DNA of 64,000 nt from Pseudomonas palmensis (GCF_017848315.1 NZ_JAFKEC010000001.1:62001-126000), one strand, 5' to 3'; counted from the stretch's first letter, positions 10,040 through 20,522 are shown. Made by a program: numbers and translations. Notes: generated by a model not told the origin, from the sequence alone.

Positions 10040-11205
10040 CAGCGGCTCTCCCTGGAGCGCGTCTCGCGCTGTTGCTGTTGCAGGTCTGCGGCGGCACGGT
10101 TGGCGGCGTCATTGGCCGACGGCGTGACGCTGGTGACCGGGGTGCTGCCACTGCGGCGGCTGTCGATCATCTTGTCCAGCGGCAGGTAGAGCAGGTTGCT
10201 CTGACCGTCCTTGCCGGATACCAGGACCTTGCTGGTGTTGCTATACACTTCCTGCATGGTGTCCAGGTACAGACGCTGACGGGTCACCTCTGGAGCCTTG
10301 CGGTACTCGGCCACCAGCTTGGTGAAGCGGTCGGCCTCACCCTTGGCACGCGAGACCACTTCATCGCGGTAGCCGTTGGCATCCTCGATGATGCGCTGTG
10401 CCTGACCACGGGCTTCCGGCACCACGCCGTTGGCGTAGGACTCGGCCTGGTTGCGCGCACGCTGCTCGTCTTCACGGGCACGGATCACGTCGTCGAAGGC
10501 TTCCTGCACTTCACGCGGGGCTGCCGCGCTCTGCACGTTGACCTGGGTCACGGTGATGCCGGTGCGATAGGTGTCGAGGAAGCGTTGCAGACGCTCCTTG
10601 ATTTCCACGGCCATCTGCTCACGACCTTCGGTCAGCACCTTGTCCATCGAGGTGGAACCCACCACGTGGCGCAGGGCACTGTCGGTCGCGTGCTGCAGGC
10701 TGACTTCAGGCTGATCGACGTTCAGCACGAAATCCTGCAGGTTGGTGATCTTGTACTGCACGGTCAGCGGCACTTCGACGATGTTCTCGTCTTCGGTCAG
10801 CATCTGGCCCTGCTTGGTATAAGCACGCTCGCGGGTGACGTTCTCCATGTACTTGCGATCGATCGGCGGGAAGTAGATGTTCAGGCCCGGCCCTACGGTT
10901 TCGTAGTATTTGCCGAAGCGCAGCACCACGGCCTGCTCCTGTTCGTCCACCACGTACACGGCGCTGTACAGCCATATGGCCGCCAGTACGGCCAGGCCGA
11001 TACCCAGCAGACCGAAACCGGCACCCTTGCCGGAGCCGCTGTCGCCGCCCCGTTTCTTGCCACTGCCGAACATGCCGTTCAGGCTATCCTGCAGCTTGCG
11101 GAAGGCCTCGTCGAGATCCGGTGGTCCCTTCTTGTCGCCGCCACCACGGCGCCCACCCCAAGGATCCTGATTGTTCGAGTTGCCACCCGGCTCATTCCAA
11201 GCCAT
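10039..11205 (-). CDS. hflK: HflK, SPFH/band-7 membrane protein, modulator of FtsH
   Basis: Forms the HflKC complex with HflC around FtsH. The 388-residue protein starts MAWNEPGGNSNNQDPWGGRR, the Gly/Asn-rich cytoplasmic head typical of HflK. One membrane segment follows near 75-97 (FGLLGIGLAVLAAIWLYSAVYVV), then a band-7 domain, a coiled-coil region rich in Glu/Arg/Ala and a Gln-rich tail. I chose ATG 11205 because family members begin MAWNEPG and GGAGAG lies upstream; a longer reading to 11241 is possible but unsupported. It sits 66 bp after hflX and one base into hflC, within the classic hfq-hflX-hflK-hflC operon. Confidence 0.95.
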   Translation of the reverse strand: MAWNEPGGNSNNQDPWGGRRGGGDKKGPPDLDEAFRKLQDSLNGMFGSGKKRGGDSGSGKGAGFGLLGIGLAVLAAIWLYSAVYVVDEQEQAVVLRFGKYYETVGPGLNIYFPPIDRKYMENVTRERAYTKQGQMLTEDENIVEVPLTVQYKITNLQDFVLNVDQPEVSLQHATDSALRHVVGSTSMDKVLTEGREQMAVEIKERLQRFLDTYRTGITVTQVNVQSAAAPREVQEAFDDVIRAREDEQRARNQAESYANGVVPEARGQAQRIIEDANGYRDEVVSRAKGEADRFTKLVAEYRKAPEVTRQRLYLDTMQEVYSNTSKVLVSGKDGQSNLLYLPLDKMIDSRRSGSTPVTSVTPSANDAANRAAADLQQQQRETRSRESR

Positions 11206-11271
11206 AGCGCTCTCCATCTGATAAAGCAAAGACGCGCCCACGGCGCGCCGTCCAATGCTACAGAATGCCTG

Positions 11272-12603
11272 TCACGGCTGCCCGACCGCGAGGTCGGGCT
11301 TGTATTGCAAAGTGTGTTGCTCGATGAACTCCAGCGGTTTCATCCCCTCGCGGCTTACCAGGCGATTGAACTCGACCCGGGACAAGCGTACCGCCAGCAG
11401 GGTGTTGCCGTCTTCGTCATGGTCTTCGCTCTGCACCGCCCCCAGATCGAAGAACAGCGCGCGCAACCGCGCGAAACGCTGTTCCAGGCGCAGGGTACCG
11501 ATGAACAGGTCATCCCCCAGCAGTTCTGCAATCGCCTGCCCCACCAGCTCCAGGCCACGACCGTCACGGGCCGACACCCATACCCGCTGCGGCTTGCCGT
11601 CGGCATCGCGCTGGATCTGCGGCTCGACCCCTTCGAGCAGGTCGAGTTTGTTATACACCTCGAGGATCGGCAAGCCTTCGGCACCGATCTCGCCGAGCAC
11701 CGCCATGACCTGCTCGATCTGCTCCATGCGCTCCGGCTCATGGGCGTCGATCACGTGCAGCAGCAGGTCGGAGTTGCTCGACTCTTCGAGCGTAGCCCGA
11801 AATGCCTCGACCAGCTTGTGCGGCAGGTGACGGATGAAGCCCACGGTGTCGGCCAGCACCACCGGCCCGACGTCATCCAGCTCGAGCCGACGCAGGGTCG
11901 GGTCGAGAGTGGCGAACAGCTGGTCGGCCGCATACACCTCGGACTGGGTCAGCGCATTGAACAGGGTGGACTTGCCGGCGTTGGTGTACCCCACCAGCGA
12001 CACCGAGGGGATATCCGCGCGCTTGCGCCCGCGCCGTGCCTGCTCGCGCTGGCTGCGCACCTTCTCCAGGCGGCCCTTGATCTGGCGCAGGCGTATGCGC
12101 AGCAGGCGCCGGTCGGTTTCGAGCTGGGTTTCACCCGGCCCGCGCAGACCAATACCGCCCTTCTGCCGCTCGAGGTGAGTCCAACCGCGCACCAGGCGCG
12201 TGCTCATGTGCTCGAGCTGGGCCAGTTCGACCTGCAGCTTGCCTTCGTGGGTACGTGCCCGCTGGGCGAAGATGTCGAGAATCAGACCCGTGCGGTCAAG
12301 CACGCGACACTCGAAGATACGTTCGAGGTTACGTTCCTGACTGGGCGTGAGGGTGTGATTGAAAATGACCAAATCGGCCTGTTCGGCTTTGACCAGGTCG
12401 CGAAATTCCTCGACCTTGCCGCTGCCAATCAGGAACTTGGCGGTAGGCTGGTGTCGCGCCACATTGGCGAACGCGACAATATCGGCACCGGCCGACAGGG
12501 CCAGCTCGCGGAACTCCTGCGGGTCTTCGCGCGCCTCAGGGCTCTGACCTTCCAAGTGAACGAGGATTGCCCGTTCACCACCACCGTGGCGCTCAAAGAA
12601 CAA
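11272..12603 (-). CDS. hflX: HflX, ribosome-associated GTPase
   Basis: HflX binds and splits stalled or hibernating 70S ribosomes under stress. The 443-residue protein has the N-terminal HflX domain (1-195, with the RGPGETQLETDRR signature near 154-166). The GTPase domain follows: G1 GYTNAGKST at 205-213, G3 DTVGF and G4 NKLD near 317. The start is TTG at 12603: GGAG lies eight bases upstream, the family's N-terminus MFFERHGGGERA begins exactly there, and no ATG is suitably placed. It is 12 bp after the hfq stop, so the two are cotranscribed. Confidence 0.95.
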   Translation of the reverse strand: MFFERHGGGERAILVHLEGQSPEAREDPQEFRELALSAGADIVAFANVARHQPTAKFLIGSGKVEEFRDLVKAEQADLVIFNHTLTPSQERNLERIFECRVLDRTGLILDIFAQRARTHEGKLQVELAQLEHMSTRLVRGWTHLERQKGGIGLRGPGETQLETDRRLLRIRLRQIKGRLEKVRSQREQARRGRKRADIPSVSLVGYTNAGKSTLFNALTQSEVYAADQLFATLDPTLRRLELDDVGPVVLADTVGFIRHLPHKLVEAFRATLEESSNSDLLLHVIDAHEPERMEQIEQVMAVLGEIGAEGLPILEVYNKLDLLEGVEPQIQRDADGKPQRVWVSARDGRGLELVGQAIAELLGDDLFIGTLRLEQRFARLRALFFDLGAVQSEDHDEDGNTLLAVRLSRVEFNRLVSREGMKPLEFIEQHTLQYKPDLAVGQP

Positions 12604-12615
12604 AGCAGACTCCTA

Positions 12616-12876
12616 TCAGGCGTTACCTGGCTCAGCGTCGCCCTGTTCGGCGTCGGCTGCGCTTGGCAGACGAATCGGACGAACCGGCACCACTGTCGAG
12701 ATCGCGTGCTTGTAGACCATCTGGCTGACGGTGTTCTTCAGCAGAATCACGAACTGGTCGAACGACTCGATCGTGCCCTGCAGCTTGATGCCGTTGACCA
12801 GATAGATCGAGACGCCGACCTTCTCTTTTCTCAAAGTATTCAAGTAAGGGTCTTGTAGCGAATGCCCTTTTGACAT
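12616..12876 (-). CDS. hfq: RNA chaperone Hfq
   Basis: Hexameric Sm-like protein that pairs small RNAs with mRNAs and, in Pseudomonas, works with Crc in catabolite repression. The 86-residue protein carries the Sm1 region (Q8, D9, LVNGIKLQG) and the Sm2 signature with F42 and Y55-K56-H57. The C-terminal tail is short, as usual in pseudomonads. ATG 12876 is supported by AGGAG upstream and by the universal [10 protein letters not shown] start. It lies between miaA (upstream) and hflX (12 bp downstream), the standard gammaproteobacterial order. Confidence 0.98.
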   Translation of the reverse strand: MSKGHSLQDPYLNTLRKEKVGVSIYLVNGIKLQGTIESFDQFVILLKNTVSQMVYKHAISTVVPVRPIRLPSAADAEQGDAEPGNA

Positions 12877-12971
12877 ATGCCGCACTCCTGTAAGGATCAA
12901 TAGTAAAAAATCAAAGAAATATGATGGCTCAGGCCGCCCCACCCCCAAGAGTAGACGGCAATTGCAGGGAC

Positions 12972-13946
12972 TCAGCCCAATATGGAGACCGATCCCAGGT
13001 ATTTCAAGGTGCGTGGCAGATTGTCGCAAGCCAGGCTGTCCAACCAGTGCAGATCGGCCCAACTGCGCAACCAGGTAAACTGCCGCTTCGCCAATTGGCG
13101 AGTGGCAATGATGCCGCGCTCCTGCATTTCAGCTGCACTCAACTTGCCATCAAGGTGATCCCAGACCTGGCGATAACCGACTGCCCGTATAGACGGCAGC
13201 CCTGCATGCAAGTCACTTCTGGCACGCAGTGATCGGACCTCGTCGACGAAGCCCTGTTCCAGCATTTGCCCAAATCGTAGCGCAATTCGCTCGTGCAGCA
13301 CCTTTCGATCCTGCGGGGCGATTGCCAGGCTGGCGACAGTATAGGGCAATTGTTCCTGGCCCGAAGCGCCTGCGACGCTACTTTGCGCCGATTGACGCTC
13401 GCGATGTGACGTCATCGTCATGCCGCTGACCCGGTACACCTCCAGCGCCCGTACCAACCGCTGCGGATCGTTGGGGTGAATGCGCGCCGCCGATTCGGGG
13501 TCGACCGCCGCCAGCTGGGCGTGCAAGGCCTGCCAGCCCAGCTGTGCAGCCTCGGCTTCAAGCTCGGCACGCACCTGCGCATCGGCCGCAGGCATATCGG
13601 CCAGGCCTTCGAGCAGCGCCTTGAAATACAGCATGGTGCCGCCCACCAGCAGCGGGATATTGCCGCGCGCGGTGATCTCGGCCATGGCCTGCAGCGCATC
13701 GCGGCGAAAATCGGCTGCCGAATAGCTCTGGGCCGGGTCGAGGATGTCGATCAGCCGGTGCGGGTGCTCGGCCAGCAACGCCTTGGACGGCTTGGCGGTG
13801 CCGATGTCCATGCCGCGGTAGACCAGCGCCGAATCGACGCTGATCAGCTCGCACGGCAGCACCTTGGTCAGCTCGATGGCAAGGTCGGTCTTGCCGGCGG
13901 CGGTGGGGCCCATCAGGAAGATGGCCGGGGGATTGCGAACTGCCAT
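12972..13946 (-). CDS. miaA: tRNA dimethylallyltransferase
   Basis: Transfers a dimethylallyl group to A37 of tRNAs reading UNN codons. The 324-residue protein has a P-loop GPTAAGKTD near residues 13-21, the substrate motif [19 protein letters not shown], and [22 protein letters not shown]-terminal region ends near RQFTWLRSW, which contacts the tRNA. ATG 13946 is one base after the mutL stop (TGATATG), so I use it rather than an upstream in-frame start inside mutL. It is followed by a 95-bp gap before hfq, likely to contain an hfq promoter. Confidence 0.96.
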   Translation of the reverse strand: MAVRNPPAIFLMGPTAAGKTDLAIELTKVLPCELISVDSALVYRGMDIGTAKPSKALLAEHPHRLIDILDPAQSYSAADFRRDALQAMAEITARGNIPLLVGGTMLYFKALLEGLADMPAADAQVRAELEAEAAQLGWQALHAQLAAVDPESAARIHPNDPQRLVRALEVYRVSGMTMTSHRERQSAQSSVAGASGQEQLPYTVASLAIAPQDRKVLHERIALRFGQMLEQGFVDEVRSLRARSDLHAGLPSIRAVGYRQVWDHLDGKLSAAEMQERGIIATRQLAKRQFTWLRSWADLHWLDSLACDNLPRTLKYLGSVSILG

Positions 13947-13947
13947 A

Positions 13948-15855
13948 TCAGCGACCGCGCAGGAACAGTTTGTCCAGATCGTCCAGGCCCATCTGGGTCC
14001 AGGTCGGTCGGCCATGGTTGCATTGACCGCTGCGCTCGGTGTTTTCCATGTCGCGCAGCAGGCCGTTCATTTCCGGCAGGGCCAGGCGCCGGTTGGCGCG
14101 AATCGCGCCATGACAGGCCATGGTGCCGAGCAGCTCGTTCAGGTGTGCCTGGATACGGTCACTGGTGCCGTATTCCATCAGGTCGGCCAGCACGTCCTGC
14201 ACCAGGCGATTGGCCTCGGCCTGCTTGAGCAACGCAGGGATCTGCCGAATAGCCAGGCTTTCCGGGCCCAGGCGCTGCAGTTCGAAGCCCAGGCGCTGGA
14301 ACCACGCCGCGTGTTCTTCTGCGCAATCGGCTTCGCGCTGGCTCAGGGCCAGGGACTCGGGCACCAGCAGCGGCTGGCCGCTCAGGCCCTCGCTAGCCAT
14401 GGCCACCTTGAGCCGCTCGTACATGATCCGCTCGTGGGCCGCATGCATGTCCACCAGCACCAGGCCCTGGGCGTTCTCGGCAAGAATATAGATGCCCTTG
14501 AGCTGCGCCAGCGCATAGCCCAGCGGAGGAACATCGCCCTGGCCCTGGGGCAGGTTGGCCGGCTCGCTGCCGGGCAGCGGGGCGAAGAATTCGCGATACA
14601 CCCCCTGGGCCTCGGCCGCGGGCAATGCCTGGGCCGGACGCGGGGTGTACTGGTACTGGTAGCCGGCGCCCGAGCCACTGCCCGCGGCGCTGCCTGCCGT
14701 GTTCAGCATCGGCTGCGCCGGGGGCTGTTCGAGCAGGTTGGCGGCCAGGCGCATCTCGCCCTGGGGGCCGAACTCGCCGGCCTGCAGGCCACTGGGGCGC
14801 TCCACCTCGGGGGCAGCGGCTGCACCCGGCTGGTGATCCTGCGGGCGCACATCGGCCAGCGCCCGGTGCAGGGTGCCGTACAGGAAGTCGTGCACCATGC
14901 GCCCGTCACGAAAGCGCACCTCGTGCTTGGTGGGGTGCACGTTCACGTCCACGCCGGTGGGGTCGACCTCCAGAAACAGCACGAAGGTCGGGTGCCGACC
15001 ATTGAACAGCACGTCGCGGTAGGCCTGACGCACCGCGTGGGCGACCAGCTTGTCGCGCACGGCACGGCCGTTGACGAAGAAGTATTGCAGGTCGGCCTGG
15101 CTGCGCGAGAAGGTCGGCAGGCCGACCCAGCCCCACAGATGCAGGCCGTTGCGCTCCACCTCGATCGGCAGCGCCTGCTCCAGAAAGCCCGGGCCGCAGA
15201 TCGAGGCCACGCGCCGTGCGCGGGCCGTGTCGTCATGGGCTTCATGCAGGCTGAGGACGCTCTTGCCGTTGTGGCGCAAATGGAAGGCCACGTCGAAGCG
15301 CGCCAGCGCCAGGCGCCGGATGACTTCCTGCAGATGGTCGAATTCGGTTTTTTCGGTCTTGAGGAACTTGCGCCGGGCCGGGGTATTGAAGAACAGGTCG
15401 CGGACCTCGACCGAGGTACCCACCGGATGCGCTGCCGGCTGCACCCGCGGGGACATGTCGCGGCCTTCGGTTTCAACCTGCCAGGCCTGGTCGGCGTCGC
15501 GGGTGCGCGAGGTCAGGGTCAGGCGCGCGACCGAGCTGATCGACGCCAGTGCCTCGCCGCGAAAGCCCAGGCTCATTACCCGCTCGAGGTCTTCCAGGTC
15601 GCGGATCTTGCTGGTGGCGTGCCGCGCCAGGGACAACGGCAGGTCGTCGGCAGCGATACCGCTGCCATCATCGCGCACCCGCAGCAGCTTGACCCCGCCC
15701 TGCTCCACCTCGACGTCGATGCGCCGGGCACCGGAGTCGAGGCTGTTTTCCAGCAGCTCCTTGATCACCGAGGCCGGGCGTTCGACCACCTCGCCTGCGG
15801 CGATCTGGTTGGCAAGCCGCGGGCTGAGCAGCTCGATGCGAGCGCCGCTGCTCAT
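13948..15855 (-). CDS. mutL: DNA mismatch repair protein MutL (with endonuclease-type C-terminus)
   Basis: Couples MutS mismatch recognition to strand incision. The 635-residue protein has the GHKL ATPase motifs ENSLDSGA (N-box), DDGSGI and [11 protein letters not shown]. After a Pro/Ala/Gln-rich linker (about 350-440) comes the C-terminal domain with the metal-binding endonuclease signature [12 protein letters not shown], plus CHGA and CNHGRP motifs. In organisms without MutH, as in Pseudomonas, this domain supplies the nicking activity. The start ATG overlaps the amiB stop (ATGA), and the stop is one base from miaA. Confidence 0.96.
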   Translation of the reverse strand: MSSGARIELLSPRLANQIAAGEVVERPASVIKELLENSLDSGARRIDVEVEQGGVKLLRVRDDGSGIAADDLPLSLARHATSKIRDLEDLERVMSLGFRGEALASISSVARLTLTSRTRDADQAWQVETEGRDMSPRVQPAAHPVGTSVEVRDLFFNTPARRKFLKTEKTEFDHLQEVIRRLALARFDVAFHLRHNGKSVLSLHEAHDDTARARRVASICGPGFLEQALPIEVERNGLHLWGWVGLPTFSRSQADLQYFFVNGRAVRDKLVAHAVRQAYRDVLFNGRHPTFVLFLEVDPTGVDVNVHPTKHEVRFRDGRMVHDFLYGTLHRALADVRPQDHQPGAAAAPEVERPSGLQAGEFGPQGEMRLAANLLEQPPAQPMLNTAGSAAGSGSGAGYQYQYTPRPAQALPAAEAQGVYREFFAPLPGSEPANLPQGQGDVPPLGYALAQLKGIYILAENAQGLVLVDMHAAHERIMYERLKVAMASEGLSGQPLLVPESLALSQREADCAEEHAAWFQRLGFELQRLGPESLAIRQIPALLKQAEANRLVQDVLADLMEYGTSDRIQAHLNELLGTMACHGAIRANRRLALPEMNGLLRDMENTERSGQCNHGRPTWTQMGLDDLDKLFLRGR

Positions 15856-17276
15856 GGCTGGCCAGCCAGCGTGGTGGCCGGTACGTCGAGGTTCTGGCCA
15901 ACCTTCAGCTCATCGGTTTTCAGACCGTTGGTGCTGCGCAGGCTGGCCACGCTGACCTGGTAGCGCACGGCGATCATGGCCAGGGTCTCGCCCGGACGCA
16001 CGGTGTGCTCGCGCGGGCCCTGGGCGATCTTGCCGCTGTCACGCAGGAAGGCGATGTAGGTGCCCGGCGGCGGGTTTTGTTGGAAGAACTGGCGCACGCC
16101 ACTGTGGATCGAGCGTGCCAGGGCCTGCTGATGGCTGGCAGTGGCCAACTTGGAGGCTTCGTTGGCGTTGGAGATGAACCCGGTTTCCACCAGGATCGAC
16201 GGGATGTCCGGCGACTTGAGCACCATGAACCCGGCCTGTTCCACGCGGCGCTTGTGCAGCGGGGTGACCCGGCCGATATTGCCCAGCACCTTCTGCCCCA
16301 CGTTGAGGCTGGAGCTGAGCGAGGCGGTCATCGACAGGTCGAGCAGCACGCCCGCAAGCATGCGGTCCTTGTCGTCGAGGCTGACGTTGCCGGCACCACC
16401 GATCAGGTCGGAGCGGTTTTCGCTGTCGGCCAGCCAGCGCGCCGTCTCGGACGTGGCGCCACGGTCGGACAGGGCGAACACCGAGGCACCGAAGGCCGCC
16501 TTGGACGGCGCGGCGTCGGCGTGGATCGAGATGAACAGGTCGGCGCCCTTCTTGCGCGCAATCTCGGTACGCTTGCGCAGCGGGATGAAGTAGTCGCCGG
16601 TACGCGTCAGCTCGGCGCGAAAGCCCTTCTCGCTGTTGATCTGGCGCTGCAGTTCCTTGGCGATGGCCAGCACGATGTCTTTCTCATGCTGGCCGCGCGA
16701 GCCGGACGCACCCGGGTCTTCGCCGCCGTGACCGGCGTCGATGGCGATCACGATGTCACGCTTGCCGCTGGGCACCGGGGTCAGCTTGATCGCCGGCTGC
16801 GTCGGGGTCACCGGCACGGCCGGCGTGGTGGCCACCGACGGGGTCGGGGTGGGTGGCGTGGCGTCGGATTCCTGATCGAACAGGTCGACCACCAGACGGT
16901 TGCCGTACTGGGCGTTGGGCGCCAGGGTGAAGCTCTTGGGCGTCACCGACTTTTTCAAGTCGATGACCACGCGAAGGTCGGTAGGGGTGCGCTGCGCCGA
17001 GCGCACGCTGGTGATCGGGGTATTGGAGGTGGACACGTTCAAAGGCGCACCCAGGGTTGCGCCATTGATGTCGATCACCAAGCGATCCGGGGCCGTCAGG
17101 GTGAACACACTGTGCTGCACCGGGCCGGACAGGTCGAACACCAGGCGTGTGTTGTCCGGCGCACGCCATAAACGGACACTCTTGACTTGCGTGATCGCGA
17201 AGGCATCGACGGTTACTGCCGCCAGCAGCAGTCCTACAACGCCAAACAGTGCGCGAAAGCGCATACCTATCCCCAT
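15852..17276 (-). CDS. amiB: N-acetylmuramoyl-L-alanine amidase, AMIN + amidase_3 + LysM
   Basis: Periplasmic zinc amidase that splits septal peptidoglycan during daughter-cell separation. The 474-residue protein has a signal peptide (about 1-27) and an AMIN domain (about 30-130) that targets the septum. A Pro/Thr-rich linker follows, then the catalytic amidase_3 domain with [14 protein letters not shown] (zinc His), SIHADAA and [11 protein letters not shown] LysM domain closes the protein ([17 protein letters not shown], about 427-470). The start could be 17276 or the internal Met at 17264 (MRFRALFG); both give a signal peptide. The stop overlaps the mutL start by four bases. Confidence 0.95.
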   Translation of the reverse strand: MGIGMRFRALFGVVGLLLAAVTVDAFAITQVKSVRLWRAPDNTRLVFDLSGPVQHSVFTLTAPDRLVIDINGATLGAPLNVSTSNTPITSVRSAQRTPTDLRVVIDLKKSVTPKSFTLAPNAQYGNRLVVDLFDQESDATPPTPTPSVATTPAVPVTPTQPAIKLTPVPSGKRDIVIAIDAGHGGEDPGASGSRGQHEKDIVLAIAKELQRQINSEKGFRAELTRTGDYFIPLRKRTEIARKKGADLFISIHADAAPSKAAFGASVFALSDRGATSETARWLADSENRSDLIGGAGNVSLDDKDRMLAGVLLDLSMTASLSSSLNVGQKVLGNIGRVTPLHKRRVEQAGFMVLKSPDIPSILVETGFISNANEASKLATASHQQALARSIHSGVRQFFQQNPPPGTYIAFLRDSGKIAQGPREHTVRPGETLAMIAVRYQVSVASLRSTNGLKTDELKVGQNLDVPATTLAGQP

Positions 17277-17279
17277 TTT

Positions 17280-17750
17280 CTAATTGATATCCAAGGCCAG
17301 AGCGGCACACCAGGCTTCACCGCGAGAGCCCTGCGGCAACAGGTTCAGCGAACGCCCGTCCGCCTGGGGGCTTATGGTAATGGTCAGGTCGGGCTTTGGC
17401 AAAATGCCCGCCCCCTTCTGGGGCCACTCGAACAGGCACAGGGCGTCGTCTTCGAAGTAGTCGCGAATGCCCATGAACTCCAGCTCCTCCGGATCGACCA
17501 GGCGATACAGGTCGAAATGGAAGGCACGAATGTCGCCAATCTCGTAGGGCTCAACCACGGTGAAGGTAGGACTTTTCACCGCGCCGATGTGTCCCAGACC
17601 ACGGATGATGCCCCGTGACAGGGTGGTCTTGCCGGCCCCCAGGTCACCCTCGAGGAAAATCACGCCGTGACCCTTGGTCACCTGGGCGATACGGGCACCG
17701 AACTCACACATGGCCGCTTCGTCGGCCATAAACAGGGTTACACCTGACAC
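17280..17750 (-). CDS. tsaE: tRNA threonylcarbamoyladenosine ATPase TsaE
   Basis: ATPase that works with TsaB/TsaD to make the universal t6A37 tRNA modification. The 156-residue protein contains the Walker A loop GDLGAGKTT and the family motif SPTFTVVEPYE. ...HFDLYRLVDPEELEFMG is followed by LFEWPQKG. The start is GTG 17750 (SGVTLFMADEAAM), with GGAGGA nine bases upstream; the frame stays open far upstream only as antisense noise over nnrD. It overlaps the nnrD 3' end by 13 bp and lies 3 bp before amiB, so it belongs to the nnrD-tsaE-amiB-mutL-miaA transcription unit. Confidence 0.94.
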   Translation of the reverse strand: MSGVTLFMADEAAMCEFGARIAQVTKGHGVIFLEGDLGAGKTTLSRGIIRGLGHIGAVKSPTFTVVEPYEIGDIRAFHFDLYRLVDPEELEFMGIRDYFEDDALCLFEWPQKGAGILPKPDLTITISPQADGRSLNLLPQGSRGEAWCAALALDIN

Positions 17751-18598
17751 GCTGAATGCTCCTCCAGAACTTGACGAATGACCGGTATCAGGTCGCTGGC
17801 CGCCAGCCCGCGACCTTGTACGCCCAGGCGCTCGCCGGCACAGGCGTGCAGCCACACCCCCAGGCAGGCGGCGTCCCAGGCCGGCATGCCCTGGGCCAGC
17901 AGCGCACCCAGCACGCCGCTGAGCACATCGCCCAGGCCGGCACCGGCCATGGCCGGGTGACCGCGCTGGCACAGTGCCAATTGCCCGGCCGGGTCGGCCA
18001 CCAGCGTGCCGGCGCCTTTAAGCACACACACCGCCGCGTACTTGCGCGCCAGCTTGAGCGCCGCCCAGGAGCGATCGGCCTGCACCGCTTCGGTGGAAAT
18101 CCCCAGCAGGCGCGCCGCCTCCCCCGGATGCGGGGTAATGATGCTACCCGCCGCCAGCGGCAAGGGTGCTTGCGCCAGCAGGTTCAGCGCATCGGCATCC
18201 CACACCTGGGCGTGCCTGGCCGGCACCACCGCCGAGAGCAGGCTGCGCCCCCAGGCGGCCTGCCCCAGTCCGGGTCCGACCACCAGTACGGTGGCGCGTT
18301 CAATCGGCGCCATCAACTGGTTGGCCGAATGCACGCCCAGGCTCATCACCTCGGGCAGGCGGGCCAGCGCGGCGGGCAGTTGCTCGCTGCGGGTGGCCAG
18401 TGACACCAGGCCGGCGCCGCAGCGCAGCGCCGCCTCGGCACTGAGCAGCACCGCACCGCCCGTGCCACGGTCGCCACCGACCACCAGCACATGGCCGAAG
18501 TCGCCCTTGTGCGCGGCATTCGAGCGCGGCGCGAGGCTCGCCAGGGTGACGCTGGTGAGCACCAATGGCTGATTTGCAGGGTGTTTGGTCTGAGGCAT
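17738..18598 (-). CDS. nnrD: ADP-dependent NAD(P)H-hydrate dehydratase (NnrD only)
   Basis: Repairs damaged NADHX/NADPHX by dehydrating the hydrate using ADP. The 286-residue protein is a ribokinase-like YjeF C-terminal domain with KGDFGHVLVVGGDRGTGGAVLLSA-type opening segments and the catalytic AGAGLGDVLSG near residues 223-233. The N-terminal epimerase (NnrE) half found in many bacterial fusions is absent. The start at 18598 has GGAGC about ten bases upstream; a longer reading would enter the divergent queG promoter region. First gene of the leftward run to miaA. Confidence 0.9.
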   Translation of the reverse strand: MPQTKHPANQPLVLTSVTLASLAPRSNAAHKGDFGHVLVVGGDRGTGGAVLLSAEAALRCGAGLVSLATRSEQLPAALARLPEVMSLGVHSANQLMAPIERATVLVVGPGLGQAAWGRSLLSAVVPARHAQVWDADALNLLAQAPLPLAAGSIITPHPGEAARLLGISTEAVQADRSWAALKLARKYAAVCVLKGAGTLVADPAGQLALCQRGHPAMAGAGLGDVLSGVLGALLAQGMPAWDAACLGVWLHACAGERLGVQGRGLAASDLIPVIRQVLEEHSACQV

Positions 18599-18662
18599 GC
18601 GTCGTTCGGCTCCGATGTCTGGCAGAATTATACGCACCTGAGTCATCGTTGCCCTATTTCGC

Positions 18663-19730
18663 ATGTCTGCTTCCCCCCTCGATCTACCCGCCCTCGCCCA
18701 ATCGATCAAGGATTGGGGCCGTGAACTGGGCTTTGCGCACGTCGGCATTGCCGGTGTGGAGCTGGGCGAACACGAAAAACACCTGGAACGCTGGCTGGCC
18801 GAGGGCTATCACGGCGAGATGGAGTACATGGGCGCCCATGGCAGCAAACGCTCGCACCCCGACGAGCTGGTGCCGGGCACCTTGCGCGTGGTGTCGCTGC
18901 GCATGGACTACCTGCCGGGCGACACGCAGATGGCGCAGATGCTCGCCCAGCCCGAAAAGGCCTACATCTCGCGCTATGCACTGGGCCGCGACTACCACAA
19001 GCTGGTCCGCAAGCGCGTACAACACCTGGCCGAGCGCATCCAGAAAGACATCGGGCCGTTCGGCTTCCGCGCCTTCGTCGACAGCGCGCCGGTGCTGGAA
19101 AAGGCCATCGCCGAACAGGCCGGGCTGGGCTGGATCGGCAAGAACACCTTGTTGCTCAACCGCAAGGCGGGCAGCTACTTCTTCCTCAGCGAACTGTTCG
19201 TCGACCTGCCGCTACCGGTGGACGAGGCGCAGGCCACCGAGCATTGCGGGCGGTGCAGTGCATGCCTGGACATCTGCCCCACCCAGGCCTTCGTGGGGCC
19301 GTATGTGCTGGATGCGCGGCGCTGCATTTCGTACCTGACCATCGAACTGAAGAGCGCGATCCCCGAAGAGCTGCGGCCGCTGATCGGCAACCGGGTGTTC
19401 GGCTGTGACGATTGCCAGATCGTGTGCCCGTGGAACCGCTTTGCCCGGCCCACCGGCGAAGCGGATTTCAAGCCGCGCCACGGGCTGGACAATGCCGGGC
19501 TGGCGGAGCTGTTCATGTGGGATGAAGAGACGTTTCTGGCCAGCACCGAAGGCTCGCCGCTGCGCCGGGCGGGGTATGAGCGCTGGTTGCGCAACCTGGC
19601 GGTGGGGCTGGGCAATGCGCCCTCGACCATCCCGGTGCTGGAGGCGCTCCAGGCGCGGCGGGAGTATCCGTCGGAGCTGGTGAGGGAGCATGTGGAGTGG
19701 GCGCTGCGTCAGCATCAGGCACGCCTCTAG
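18663..19730 (+). CDS. queG: Epoxyqueuosine reductase
   Basis: Cobalamin- and iron-sulfur-dependent enzyme that reduces epoxyqueuosine to queuosine in tRNA, the last step of the pathway. The 355-residue protein has two [4Fe-4S] ferredoxin motifs: C195, C198, C201, C205 (HCGRCSACLDIC) and C248, C251, C255 (CDDCQIVC). A DUF1730 N-terminal domain and a C-terminal HEAT-like tail complete it. Length is normal. It is divergent from nnrD with 64 bp between the starts. A REP doublet follows. Confidence 0.96.
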   Translation: MSASPLDLPALAQSIKDWGRELGFAHVGIAGVELGEHEKHLERWLAEGYHGEMEYMGAHGSKRSHPDELVPGTLRVVSLRMDYLPGDTQMAQMLAQPEKAYISRYALGRDYHKLVRKRVQHLAERIQKDIGPFGFRAFVDSAPVLEKAIAEQAGLGWIGKNTLLLNRKAGSYFFLSELFVDLPLPVDEAQATEHCGRCSACLDICPTQAFVGPYVLDARRCISYLTIELKSAIPEELRPLIGNRVFGCDDCQIVCPWNRFARPTGEADFKPRHGLDNAGLAELFMWDEETFLASTEGSPLRRAGYERWLRNLAVGLGNAPSTIPVLEALQARREYPSELVREHVEWALRQHQARL

Positions 19731-19745
19731 GCAGGCGGTGCGGCC

Positions 19746-19811
19746 TTCGCCGGCAAGGCCGGCTCCTACACAGGCCGGTACCGTCTGTAGGAGCCAGCCT
19801 TGCTGGCGAAC
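19746..19811. repeat. Paired REP element (GCCGGC family)
   Basis: Inverted TTCGCCGGCAAGGCCGGCTCC units, the right-hand one slightly diverged (GCCAGCCTTGCTGGC with compensating changes that keep the hairpin). It lies between the convergent queG and UPF0126 genes, 15 bp past the queG stop. Confidence 0.88.
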
Positions 19812-19817
19812 AGGCCC

Positions 19818-20429
19818 TCAATGCTCGTCGTTGTACTGGAACTTCGGCATTTCCCAGCGAAACCGTATCGCCAGCAGCCTGAGCAGCAACCCGCCAAACA
19901 GCGTCAGCAGAATCGCCTGCTCCCCCGGCACCTTGAAGTACACGCACCCCAGGTAGAACCACGCCGCCAGAAACGACACGCTGGCATACAGCTCACGCCG
20001 GAAGATCAGCGGAATGTCGTTGCAGAAGATATCCCGCAGGATGCCGCCAAACACGCCGGTGATCACCCCGCTGATCGATGCCACCAGCATGCCCTGGCCC
20101 ATTTCCAGCGCGGTCATGCAGCCAATCAGGGTGAACGCCACCAGCCCCAGCGCATCGAGCACCAGAAACAGCGAACGCAGGTGGCGCATCAGCGGCGCGA
20201 TGAAAATGGTGATCAAGGCCGCCACGCTGGTCAGCACCAGGTACTCCGGGTGCTTCACCCAGGTCAGCGGGTAGTGGCCAAGCAGCACGTCGCGCACCGA
20301 GCCTCCGCCCAGGGCCGTGACGCAGGCGATCAGCACCACGCCGAACCAGTCCATGCCGCGCCGCCCGGCCGACAGCGCCCCGGTCATGGCTTCGGCGGTA
20401 ATGGCGATCAAATAGAGCATCAACAGCAT
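19818..20429 (-). CDS. TRIC/UPF0126 family membrane protein (YicG-like)
   Basis: Predicted inner-membrane protein of the UPF0126 family, related to TRIC cation channels and, in some bacteria, linked to glycine transport. The 203 residues form about seven membrane segments arranged as a tandem repeat. Each half has the Gly-rich hinge: GGGSVRDVLLG near 42-52 and GVFGGILRDIF near 128-138. Substrate cannot be inferred here. It starts at ATG 20429, with a second Met three codons later. It stands alone between a REP doublet and orn. Confidence 0.82.
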   Translation of the reverse strand: MLLMLYLIAITAEAMTGALSAGRRGMDWFGVVLIACVTALGGGSVRDVLLGHYPLTWVKHPEYLVLTSVAALITIFIAPLMRHLRSLFLVLDALGLVAFTLIGCMTALEMGQGMLVASISGVITGVFGGILRDIFCNDIPLIFRRELYASVSFLAAWFYLGCVYFKVPGEQAILLTLFGGLLLRLLAIRFRWEMPKFQYNDEH

Positions 20430-20522
20430 GATGGCGCAGGTCCGTGCAAAGAGGCGCGCAGTCTACCCAGTTGCCCCAGGCACCAAAAGGGGGCGCGCCA
20501 ACGATTGTTGGCGCAGTGCGGG

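Noticed and set aside
10072..12858. Rightward open frame of more than 900 codons opposite hflK, hflX and hfq
   Set aside because: Pure antisense of three well-supported genes; it crosses their boundaries and shows no family similarity.
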